Assembly (NCBI GenBank): GCA_039105265.1
Contig: JAPFFF010000069.1
Coordinates: 62,001-126,000, forward strand
Direction: 5' to 3'
Origin: Tritrichomonas musculus
Taxonomy: Eukaryota > Parabasalia > Tritrichomonadida > Tritrichomonadidae
DNA length: 64,000 nt
The position numbers and the translations under genes are program-made. Positions 10,301 through 19,179 of the stretch are shown here, piece after piece. The notes beneath the pieces are model-generated. The model saw only the letters and a list, made by a program, of their open reading frames with translations, was not told the origin of the DNA and did no database searches. The number at the start of each line of letters is the position of its first letter. The first letter of the stretch is position 1.

Positions 10301-10975
10301 GGTTAGATCTAACCTGTTAACCTTAACGCATTTTACATAAATTGAGTGCTGGTTTTGAACGAACGAATAGATTGAATAGAACGAATTAAACGAACGAATG
10401 CATTTGACCTCTTATTTGATTATTTAGAAATTGTTTGAATGTTATTGCAAGTGCTATTGAATGAATGAATAATGTTATTTCTCATTGGCCTCTTATTTGA
10501 TTATTTAGAAATTAAATGAATTGAAAGCAATAAGGTTAGAAAAATAGAGTTAGATTTAACCCTCGTGCTCTTCACCTTAATGCAATTGACATAAATTGAA
10601 TGCTTGTTTTGAACGAACGAATAGATTGAATGAATTGAGTGAATGAATTGAATGAACGAAATGAATTGTCCCACTCTTTCTTGTTGTGAATTGAATCTAA
10701 TTATTGGTATTGAATGAAACGAATTGACTGGAATGAATAAATGAATTGACTGGAATAAGGTTAGAAAAATATGGTTAGATCTAACCCTCGTGCCGAGCAC
10801 TCGCTGCGAGGCCTGTTAACCTTAATGCAATTGACATAAATTGGCCTCTTATTTAGAAATGAATGAATTGATTGAAACGACCTTGTTGTGAATATTATTA
10901 AATGTTGTAATTGAAAGGAATGAAAACAAGAAGGTGGTGTTTATCGGGTGACAATTCACCTCTTCACCTTTAAAT
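7330..10975. repeat. cryptically simple repeat region with 36-bp dyad modules
   Basis: Made of drifting ATTGAAT/GAACGAA/GAATGAATT words, with no true gene; long minus-strand frames here are repeat artefacts. Embedded at irregular intervals is a module usually exactly 36 bp long with four half-sites: two GGTNA-type arms followed by two inverted TNACC-type arms. Copies: 7507-7550 (variant), 7805-7840, 8141-8176, 8475-8510, 8742-8777, 8926-8961, 9565-9587 (short), 10287-10322, 10534-10576 (long), 10759-10821 (long), 10933-10968. The inner palindrome is either GGTTAGATCTAACC-like or GGTGAATTCTCACC-like, with matched changes on both sides. Orientation flips between copies. Constant flanks (AAGCAATAA before, TTAATGCATTTTACATAAAT after) accompany several copies. 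Confidence 0.8.
7505..8176 (+). repeat. tandem duplication of about 290-330 bp
   Basis: The block from the dyad module through TATTTTGTTTGATTTGATGA...GTCATCTGTCAACTGTCC...TTACTAATA is present twice (about 7529-7811 and 7822-8150), nearly identical. The second copy has two extra 23-bp units (GCTGTTTGAATACTGGATTGATT), a minisatellite slippage inside the larger repeat. Each copy ends with the same 36-bp dyad module. Confidence 0.8.
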
Positions 10976-11930
10976 GAAAAATACGTGGATGTTGTTAATG
11001 ATTCGATTGTTGTTGATTACTAATTACTGATTGATTTGTCACTTTTGAACTTTCTTGATTTAAATATTAATTGTTACTTTTGCATTTGAACGAATAGATT
11101 GGTGTTGAGAACTAAACTTTAACATTATTTTTGGGTGTTGTTGATAAATGATAAATGATGCCGTTGTTGATATTAATAATGATAGATGATGCCGTCGTTG
11201 ATGGATGATGCTGTTGTCGATATATGCCGTCGTTGATGTTGTTGGTTGATGCTGTTGTTGGTTGATGTTGTTGGTTGATGCTGTTGTTATTGGTGTTGAT
11301 AGTAAATGCTGTTGATGTTGATGGTAATATTAATAATGATAGATATTGTTAATGATAGATGGTGATGTTAATACTGTTGTTAATGATAGATGCTGTTGTT
11401 GTTGTTGATGCTAAATAATGTTAATACTGATGTTGATGATATTAATAATGTTGGTTGATAGATGCTCTTGTTTGATGCTAAATAATGTTAATACTGCTGT
11501 TAATGATAGATGCCGTCGTTGATGGATGCTGTTATTTCTGTTGTTGATAGTAAATGATATTGATGTTAATGTTAATAATAAATGATGATGATATTAATAA
11601 TAAATGTTGTTGTTGATGCTAAATAATGTTAATATTAATGTTGATGATATTAATGTTGTTGATGATGATATTAATAAATGATACTGTTGATGCTGATGTT
11701 GATGATAAATGATAAATGCTGTTGGTTAATGATAGATGTTGTCGATGATTAATGTTGTTGATGATGCTAAATAATTTTAATAGATGCTGTTGTTGTTGTT
11801 GTTGATATTAATAATGTTGATAGATGCTGTTGTTGTTGATGCTGATGCTGACGATAAATGATAAATGATAAATGCTGCTGTTGTTGATGCTAATAATGTT
11901 GATTGCTTCATAAAATAAAAATATATAACT
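10976..11930. repeat. GTTGAT/GATGCT triplet-rich low-complexity array
   Basis: Nearly 1 kb of degenerate TGTTGATGCTGTTGTTGATG and AATAATGATAGATG words lying immediately 3' of the helicase gene on its strand. Too irregular to be a clean satellite; no stop-free frame of note and no dyad modules. Slippage-grown DNA. Confidence 0.75.
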
Positions 11931-11937
11931 GAATGGT

Positions 11938-13329
11938 TTACTCTATCTTAACTAAATTATATACTCTTTGCATTTTACCTTTCTCTCTGTTATATCTACT
12001 TCTTATTTCATATCCTTCGGGCACTTCCTTCTCGTTTTTAAACCCAAAGTGCTGATATAACTGTTTTTTGCCATTAAACTCTCTTTTCAAATCATTTTCG
12101 TTTATTATTATTGTATCCTTATTTGTTTCTTCCTCCTGTTCTGTCTCTTCAACAATAACTTCTCCAATCTTGCTCATGTATCTTATCCATGAATCTTTGT
12201 CCATTGATTGCCATGCATTAGCTCTCAATTGGTTTAATCTTGTCTTATATCTGTTCTTGGCTACCTTGTATGTAAACTTCTCTTCTGGTACCTTTACTTG
12301 CCTCATGTATAGATAAGCTGTTGAATTCTCGTTCCTGTTTCGTCCTACGAACTGTTCAACTGATGATACGGTATCTAATGGGGTTTGAATGAATATAGAC
12401 AATAAATTTTCCTTCAATGACTGACCTGATTGGATACATGAAGTAGCAATAACTATATCAACGTCCTCCGTGCTAACAAACTTGCCTTCATCACTTATCT
12501 CTACTTCCTTCTTATCAGAGTTGTACAATGCTTTATTAAGCTCATTGTCGATACACTCCTTTAATCGTTCACATTCATTCTTGTCTTCTATCTTAATTAA
12601 TATCTTATCATACCTCTTTATCTCTTCTAGTACTTGCTTAGCTATAGTCTCTCTTTGCTCTTGCATATTGCTTCTCAGCTTGTATAGATATATCGTTCTG
12701 TGGTATTTGATGTCGGCTAATGGGTTTATTTTTTCGTATTCTTCAAAGAGTGATAAGCAAGAAATGTCAGATGCTGTAGCAGTAATCAAGCCTACTTTAT
12801 TGAATTCTCTGCAAATCTCTATTAACGATATGTGTTCTAGTAATAGGTGTGCTTCATCAATAAGGAGTGTGTATTCACTGTTGAAATCTATTTGGTGGTG
12901 ATAGAAATGCTCTATGATTCCTCCAAGACACTTAGATGCGGTAGAGAATGTAGTTATAACAACAGGTATAAAGTGCTTGATGGCTTCCTTAAACTCTTTA
13001 AATGCACCTTCCTCTACACATAACTTTATCATTTCATCTATGTTCTCGGGGTGATTGTTGTTTAATGCTACATACAACTTAGAGTAGAACTCCGCAGCGA
13101 TGTTAATGGTAGGTACGATGAGTATGAACTTGTTATCAGGTACTGTGTTATAGATCCATTTCCTTATTGCTGTTGATTTTCCTGAACCAATAGGTGCTTG
13201 ACAAATGAACTTCTTTATGGCTTTCTCTATGGTTATCTCTTCTTCCGCACTTTTAGTATAAGTTATCTCATATGATTTAACGGGAAGGCTCTCAAACACA
13301 TTCCAGTCAACATACTGTTTGGTTGTCAT
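11938..13329 (-). CDS. SF2 DEAH-type helicase of an accessory/mobile island
   Basis: 463 codons from the ATG at 13327-13329 (MTTKQYVDW); the frame extends upstream to a TTG but the ATG is preferred. Superfamily 2 motifs in order: Walker A APIGSGKS (residues 45-52), a strand IVPT (71-74), TTFSTA, DEAH in LLIDEAHLLL (158-161), motif III TATAS (182-186), and motif VI QFVGRNRN near residue 325. It acts as a nucleic-acid-dependent ATPase. The layout recalls origin-binding-protein-like (UL9-like) helicases of DNA viruses and large elements, but this is resemblance only. It faces the repeat region with the 36-bp modules; a decayed second copy lies upstream on the other strand. Codon texture is richer in G+C than the neighbours, suggesting a mobile or captured origin. 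If it belongs to a virus-like element it is a fossil-type island; this ORF looks whole. Confidence 0.75.
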   Translation of the reverse strand: MTTKQYVDWNVFESLPVKSYEITYTKSAEEEITIEKAIKKFICQAPIGSGKSTAIRKWIYNTVPDNKFILIVPTINIAAEFYSKLYVALNNNHPENIDEMIKLCVEEGAFKEFKEAIKHFIPVVITTFSTASKCLGGIIEHFYHHQIDFNSEYTLLIDEAHLLLEHISLIEICREFNKVGLITATASDISCLSLFEEYEKINPLADIKYHRTIYLYKLRSNMQEQRETIAKQVLEEIKRYDKILIKIEDKNECERLKECIDNELNKALYNSDKKEVEISDEGKFVSTEDVDIVIATSCIQSGQSLKENLLSIFIQTPLDTVSSVEQFVGRNRNENSTAYLYMRQVKVPEEKFTYKVAKNRYKTRLNQLRANAWQSMDKDSWIRYMSKIGEVIVEETEQEEETNKDTIIINENDLKREFNGKKQLYQHFGFKNEKEVPEGYEIRSRYNREKGKMQRVYNLVKIE

Positions 13330-13549
13330 TTGGACAAGAATAAAAACAAAAAAAGAAAACAAATGATGTGTATTTAATTGGATGTGTATTTGTGCTTATG
13401 AGGGTGTTGTGTTTGCTATGATAAGTAGATGTTTGTATGTTTACTAGGTTCTTAATGGTATTATACTTATGAAGGTAAATATTTGGTCACGTTACTGATA
13501 CAAAATCTGACGCCTAGTATAGAAGCTTGTGGAAATTGTGTCATAGCGT

Positions 13550-13690
13550 GACAGAATTGACACAAGGTATAGGCAGAGGGAACATAGCGACCGCGGCCGT
13601 ATGCGAAGCTCCAAGCGAAGGCGTGCCTGAGCTTGGCTGCGGAGCGTATAGGCTGGGGGAGAGTATCGACCACTGCCTATACTACACTAC
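13550..13690. repeat. GC-rich block with inverted repeats
   Basis: GTATAGGCAG (about 13567) and CTGCCTATAC (about 13674) close a roughly 115-bp GC-rich segment that also holds CCAAGC/GCTTGG and related inner pairs, so it can fold on itself. It resembles the GC cores of the MITE at 6.1 kb and of the long dyad module at 10.8 kb (GCGAGG/GCGAAG words). It lies between the helicase gene and its decayed copy. Short ORFs here are composition effects. Confidence 0.55.
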
Positions 13691-13894
13691 TTTGATTGCT
13701 TTGAAGAACTGAATATTAATATATACGATTGAATGTTTATGCCTGAGTTGTGAAACATAATTAGTAAAGTAATCCGTCTTTAAAATTAATGAACGGCTTG
13801 CATCTTCACTTAAAATGATTGTGTTTAATGGTTCATTTGGTTGCCCTAACTTAACTACTTCGAAATATTTAGGTGACTTAATCAAATAATACTA

Positions 13895-14225
13895 TATGAA
13901 AGAATAACGATTAGATTACTTTCTAGTGATTGATGAAGCACATTTGTTACTACAACATATTGGATAAATTGAGTTAACCAGAGAGTTCGATAAAGTGCCA
14001 CTGTTGATGATATTAAACACTTCATATGTTTTAGAGATTACATAACCGTTAATACATGTATTAATGAGAGATATTATCGAGACATCTATGTTAATAAGTT
14101 GATATCGAATGTTGATGAATAACGAGCTGAGATAGTTGACTTAATCGATACAAAGAGAATGAACTACGATTAGGTGTTAGATTAAGATGAGATATAACAG
14201 AATTAAAGGTAAGAGATGTTTATTG
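13895..14225 (+). pseudogene. decayed second copy of the island helicase
   Basis: The plus strand carries recognisable helicase text: YFLVIDEAHLLLQHI, then TREFDKV, then ERYYRDIYVNKLISNVDE and RAEIVDLIDTKR, aligning with TLLIDEAHLLLEHI, CREFNKV, and KYHRTIYLYKLRSN...QRETIAKQ of the ORF at 11938-13329. It is broken at several points and lacks the Walker A and motif VI regions. Treated as a fossil. Confidence 0.7.
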
Positions 14226-14255
14226 TATAAATTGATGAAGAAGTGAATCGACAAT

Positions 14256-14504
14256 GTGTTTACTTTGTATTTTTCTTGTAAAGAAATGACCACTTTAACA
14301 GAACTCTTCACGATGAGTTATATGGGCAAGTTGAAGTATGAAAGACTATATAAAACAGTTAATAAGCTATTACATCATAATCCTAATGCATGGAAATATA
14401 ATACTCGTGAATTAAATGAAGAGATATCATGTGATGAGAAAAGTTGCAATGAAATTCTAGACCAGATCTCGACGTATATCCATACAAACAAGTCCACAAA
14501 GTGA
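14256..14504 (+). CDS. small protein, relative of the 7018-7290 ORF
   Basis: 82 codons, frame opens at TTG/near an ATG (EMTTLTELF). KLLHHNPNAWKYNTRELNEEI aligns with KLIKNNPYCNQFKPKELNNQI of the ORF at 7018. The order helicase fragment then small ORF on the plus strand mirrors a second copy of the island. Probably part of the same decayed unit rather than an expressed gene. Confidence 0.4.
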   Translation: MFTLYFSCKEMTTLTELFTMSYMGKLKYERLYKTVNKLLHHNPNAWKYNTRELNEEISCDEKSCNEILDQISTYIHTNKSTK

Positions 14505-14509
14505 ATCTC

Positions 14510-15300
14510 CAGAACAGAGTGATACATATACATTTAAATCCAGATATTACGATCCAAACACCAAATAGTTTGGATATGTTACTAGAATATGATCCAAAAA
14601 CTATTAAATGATGAAGCTGGTACACATATCATAGATCATACACACACAACATTATATTTTCGGATAAAAGAACAAGGTCTTTGATATACTAAGACTTTGA
14701 CGCTTTTCCTATAAATAATACAGTAACAAGAAAAGTTCGGATATATGTCCTGAATTGATTCATACTCTTGGTTAACTAACATTCCTTCTTTTTTTATCTG
14801 AACCTTGATTTTGACCCATTTTTGATTCATTCCTTTGGTCTCGCTCATTTATTCATATCTTTTATTATTATATGGCCAGACTTCCTCTAGCACATATTTA
14901 GTTATGATTTTCAAATGCTCTTCCATATAATATAAATATATTGCTTTATATAGATGTTTTTTTGAGTGAAAATCATATTTTCGAAAAGAAAAAAATGTGT
15001 ATTACAATTTAAAAGACTGCACCATAACATTTTTCACTAACTTCTAAGATTTTTCAATATTTGATTTTTAATGAAAAAATATAAAACATTTAAATGATCT
15101 AATTCCAGATTAATATATATTCATAAGATTTAAATTTATTTAAAAATCTAAAAATATAACAACTAATGTTGCTTTTTTATATTAACAAAAAATGAAAAAT
15201 GTTGAAAATAATCATATATTTTTAGTTTTATTATGACCATCTAGCATTCAAAATTTCAATTATTATAGATAAAATTTTCATTCAATTTTCAATTTGATTA
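14510..15300. other. AT-rich spacer between island and MULE
   Basis: No convincing gene. It presumably contains the left end of the MULE transposon, but I could not pair a terminal inverted repeat with the right side. Confidence 0.4.
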
Positions 15301-15312
15301 AAATTTTCCAAA

Positions 15313-15645
15313 ATGAATTTCTTTGTGTGGAGAAACTTAAAAACTCTTAATTTCCCGACCGCAAGAGAAGCTGATTTAGTCCTGAGGAAAAAAGCTTTGG
15401 AAGATGGTTTTGAAATTACTGCTCGTGATTCTACCAAAGTAGCAGGTTGCAGATATTATTGCAGACGAGGAGGAAGGAAACGTGGAGATATATCAAATAA
15501 AATTGATTGCCCATTTTTTTTTAAAACTATGGCTTTTGAGAATCAAGATGGCTCTATATCAATTCGAATTTCTGAAAAAAATATATGTTTGAATCACAAT
15601 CATCAATTAAAACCTCAAAGACTTACTGTTAAAATACTAAATTAA
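15313..15645 (+). pseudogene. MULE transposase, FAR1 DNA-binding part
   Basis: 110 codons from ATG. It opens with FPTAREADLVLRKKALEDGF and continues GCRYYCRRGG, DCPFFFK and CLNHNHQL, giving the C-C-H-H spacing of the FAR1/WRKY-GCM1 zinc fold that MULE transposases use to bind their ends. The TAA at 15643-15645 is in frame with the following catalytic block (same phase), so a single nonsense codon separates the two. Confidence 0.8.
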
Positions 15646-16845
15646 GAAATATTACAAATTGTTCGAGATATGCTACATTCAGACATACCTCCTTCAAAAA
15701 TCAGAAAGTTTCTATACAACAAAGGCGTAATCAATATTTCAACTTTGCAAATAAGATTGTTAGATACAGAAAAGCCAAACTCAAGTATAGTTTCAGAATC
15801 AGATGAACTGATTGAATATTTAGAAAACAACGATGGCTTTTATGAACCTTTTGAAAAATATCACGATGGCGTTAATCATCGATTGGCTCTTTTTACAATG
15901 ACAAAAGACGAAGAAAACAATTTAAGAAATTTCGGAGACGTTATTTTCATAGATGGAACCCAAGTAAAATTGACATTGAAATGGGAAGTTATTCCAATAA
16001 CGGTTATAGACAAAAACAAGAACATTAGATGTGGAGGTATTCTATATGCCAGTCTTTTCACAGAAGAAGTAATCATTTGGCTCCTAGAAACACTATTAAA
16101 ATTAGATTTTATGAAACATAAACTCGAAACAATGATTACAGATGAAGATGCTGCCTTTATCGTTGCATTTAAAAAAGTTTTTGATGAAGAGGATAATAAA
16201 ATGGATTATCCTGTAAAACATATCCTATGCGCTCTACACAAAACGAGAAATTTCATAAAAAAAATTAATTCTTTAGATTTTTCAAAAAGTGAAAAAGAAA
16301 GTTTTGAACAATACTTTGATTGTATATGCTATTCATTTGATCATGACAAAGCAATGAAGAATTTAGGGAAATTGCTCGATGTTAAAAAATTAAGAAGATA
16401 CTTACAAAAAGAAATAATTCCATATCTTCACATGTTTGCTCGTTCCTGTATCGATGGTGCCCACTGCCTCATATATAATGTTACTTCACCAGCTGAGAGT
16501 ATGAATTCTATGCTTAAAAGATCCCTTCCTGACCGAATGCTAACATTACTTCAATCACGACTTGAATTCAATCAAATTTTAGACAATCATTTAATGCTTA
16601 TTGAAGAGAAAATAGAGACTAAAAGAGTTCCGAAGGACAGCATTTTATACAAAAAATATATGCCCAAAATTGCTGATGAAATCAGAGAACAAATTAAAAA
16701 AGCAAAATCCACTACTCTTGTGCCAGAAAGTTTTGAATATTATACTCATAAATCATGGTCTAATGAACATCCAGATGAAATTTATAGGTTGAATGAGTGG
16801 GCTTCCATGTTGCCATATAATCGCACTTCATGCAAATCTCTTTAA
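15646..16845 (+). pseudogene. MULE transposase, DDE catalytic part
   Basis: Catalytic acids are visible: DVIFIDGTQVK (first D), TMITDEDAAFIVAF (second D), and a glutamate in TSPAESMNSMLKRSLP (third). LCALHKTRNF is the conserved helix after the second D (CxxHxxRN). These are the hallmarks of MULE transposases (RNase H fold). The in-phase upstream FAR1 part and the out-of-phase SWIM part complete the protein. Lost function is inferred from the stop and the shift, not from missing catalytic residues. Confidence 0.85.
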
Positions 16846-17508
16846 TGAATTTCCGACGTTTCTTGTGGATCCACGTTGGAACAGGACAAATGAAACATTT
16901 AAACAAGAAGATTCACTTTTGTTTGAACAAACACTCAAAGAAGCTGATGCAACCTCTGATGATGACGAAGAAGTAAATTTACCACCTCCAATATCGTATG
17001 AAACCAATGATTCAAATGAAATGTCAAATTTATCACAAGGAGAAAGGTTTTTGAAACTTTTTCATGTATCAAAATCAATTTGTTCACTGGCATCAGAAAG
17101 CGTTGAACATTCAAACGATATTGCTATTCAGTTCAAAGGTATTTTAAATACACTACGGGGTATGAACTCTGAACATAATCAAAATAATGAACAACAAGAT
17201 GTTGATTAAGAAAGTACTGCTACTGATCCTCTAATCAAAACAATCGATCATGTTGATGAAGTTGGTAAATTAAGAGGAAGGCCTCCCAAAATTAGAAAAG
17301 CTAAAGAACACACAAAAATAGTAGAATGCTCAATATGCTTGAAAAAACATCTAATTACGGACTGCGAATTTTATGAAGAGTATACAAAATTACTATCAGA
17401 AGCACCTGATGAAGTCCCAGGCAAAAGAAGATGCGGACTATGCCGACATTATGATCATACAATTCGAACATGCCCACTAAGGTTAAAGGCCACAACGAAC
17501 AAAAGTTA
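16790..17508 (+). pseudogene. MULE transposase, SWIM and C-terminal zinc cluster
   Basis: Frame +1 relative to the DDE part. SGLPCCHIIALHANLF is the C-x-H end of a SWIM finger. After an acidic linker and the TAA at 17207-17209 the frame continues KLRGRPPKIRKAKEH (AT-hook-like GRPP), CSICLKKHLITDC and CGLCRHYDHTIRTCPL, the last a CCHC zinc knuckle common at MULE C-termini. Ends with a stop near 17506. Confidence 0.75.
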
Positions 17509-17585
17509 AAAATCTAACGAATAAAAATTATCTTAATTAATTGTTAGTTTTGAATTATATTTTTAATCATCCAATGAATTTATTT

Positions 17586-18893
17586 TGAATGATTTATATG
17601 ATATTAAATGGAACTTTGATTGGATGATTCATCTGATATTAAATGGCACTTTGATTGGATGATTCATATGATATTAAATGGCACTTTAATTGGATGATTC
17701 ATCTGATATTAAATGGCACTTTAATTGGATGATTCATATGATATTAAATGGCACTTTGATTGGATGATTCATCTGATATTAAATGGCACTTTAATTGGAT
17801 GATTCATCTGTAATTGATTGGAACTTTGATTGGATGATTCATCTGATATTAAATGGCACTTTGATTGGATGATTCATCTGTAATTGATTGGTACTTTAAT
17901 TGGATGATTCATCTTATATTAAATGGCACTTTAATTGGATGATTCATATGATATTAAATGGCACTTTGATTGGATGATTCATCTGATATTAAATGGCACT
18001 TTGATTGGATGATTCATCTGTAATTGATTGGAACTTTGATTGGATGATTCATCTGTAATTGATTGGCACTTTGATTGGATGATTCATCTGATATTAAATG
18101 GCACTTTGATTGGATGATTCATCTGTAATTGATTGGAACTTTGATTGGATGATTCATCTGATATTAAATGGCACTTTAATTGGATGATTCATCTGTAATT
18201 GATTGGAACTTTGATTGGATGATTCATATGATATTAAATGGCACTTTAATTGGATGATTCATCTGATATTAAATGGCACTTTAATTGGATGATTCATATG
18301 ATATTAAATGGCACTTTGATTGGATGATTCATCTGATATTAAATGGCACTTTAATTGGATGATTCATCTGTAATTGATTGGCACTTTGATTGGATGATTC
18401 ATCTGTAATTGATTGGCACTTTGATTGGATGATTCATCTGATATTAAATGGCACTTTGATTGGATGATTCATATGATATTAAATGGCACTTTGATTGGAT
18501 GATTCATCTGTAATTGATTGACACTTTGATTGGATGATTCATCTGATATTAAATGGCACTTTAATTGGATGATTCATCTGATATTAAATGGCACTTTAAT
18601 TGGATGATTCATATGATATTAAATGGCACTTTGATTGGATGATTCATCTGTAATTGATTGGCACTTTAATTGGATGATTCATATGATATTAAATGGCACT
18701 TTGATTGGATGATTCATCTGATATTAAATGGCACTTTAATTGGATGATTCATCTGTAATTGATTGGCACTTTGATTGGATGATTCATCTGATATTAAATG
18801 GCACTTTAATTGGATGATTCATCTGATATTAAATGGCACTTTGATTGGATGATTCATCTGATATTAAATGGCACTTTAATTGGATGATTCATC
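17586..18893 (+). repeat. 35-bp minisatellite, about 37 units, two unit types
   Basis: Every unit is 35 bp and shares GATGATTCAT and CACTTTGATTG. The middle is one of two alternatives: type A (TGATATTAAATGG) or type B (TGTAATTGATTGG). Types alternate irregularly along 1.3 kb while period and flanks stay fixed, with small third-level variants (CTG/ATG, GGCAC/GGAAC, TTGATT/TTAATT). Directly 3' of the MULE relic. Confidence 0.95.
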
Positions 18894-18904
18894 TAATTTA
18901 AATT

Positions 18905-19175
18905 TATTATTGTAATTTGTTGATTCATCTCGTTTTGATTTGTTCTTGTATTTGTTGATTCATCTCGTTTTAATTTGTTCTTGTATTTGTTGATTCATCT
19001 CGTTTTAAGTTGTTCTTGTATTTGTTGATTCATCTAGTTTTGATTTGTTCTTGTATTTGTTGATTCATATCGTTTTAATTTGTTCTTGTATTTGTTGATT
19101 CATCTCGTTTTAAGTTGTTCTTGTATTTGTTAATTCATCTAGTTTTGTTTTGTTCTTGTATTCGTTGATTCGGCT
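18905..19175 (+). repeat. diverged 35-bp minisatellite subfamily
   Basis: About seven more units, again 35 bp, with the word TTGATTCATCT shared with the preceding array but a new middle (CGTTTTGATTTGTTCTTG). The equal period argues that both arrays descend from one ancestor. Confidence 0.9.
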
Positions 19176-19179
19176 TGTT

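Larger units (their letters stand above)
15313..17508 (+). mobile_element. Mutator-like (MULE) transposon core, broken
   Basis: Successive frames encode the full MULE order: FAR1/WRKY-GCM1 DNA-binding domain, MULE DDE catalytic domain, SWIM zinc finger, and a C-terminal cysteine cluster. Interruptions: a TAA at 15643-15645, a frameshift near 16790, and a TAA at 17207-17209. Three breaks in 2.2 kb means a fairly recent death. No terminal inverted repeats were found; the 35-bp minisatellite starts about 75 bp after the last coding block and may lie inside the element. Confidence 0.85.

Noticed and set aside
8492-10800. Minus-strand frames rich in FIHSIHSIHFIHFKQH and similar
   Set aside because: They arise from the GAATGAATT/GAACGAA repeats; several overlapping frames show the same bias and no domain.
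12068-12901. Plus-strand frames opposite the helicase
   Set aside because: Shadows of the helicase reading frame with low-complexity serine/leucine text.
13467-13885. Short ORFs on both strands in the GC block
   Set aside because: They depend on the GC-rich hairpin DNA and show no recognisable protein features.
17586-18893. CRISPR-like array
   Set aside because: Units are contiguous tandem repeats without unique spacers and the genome is eukaryotic.
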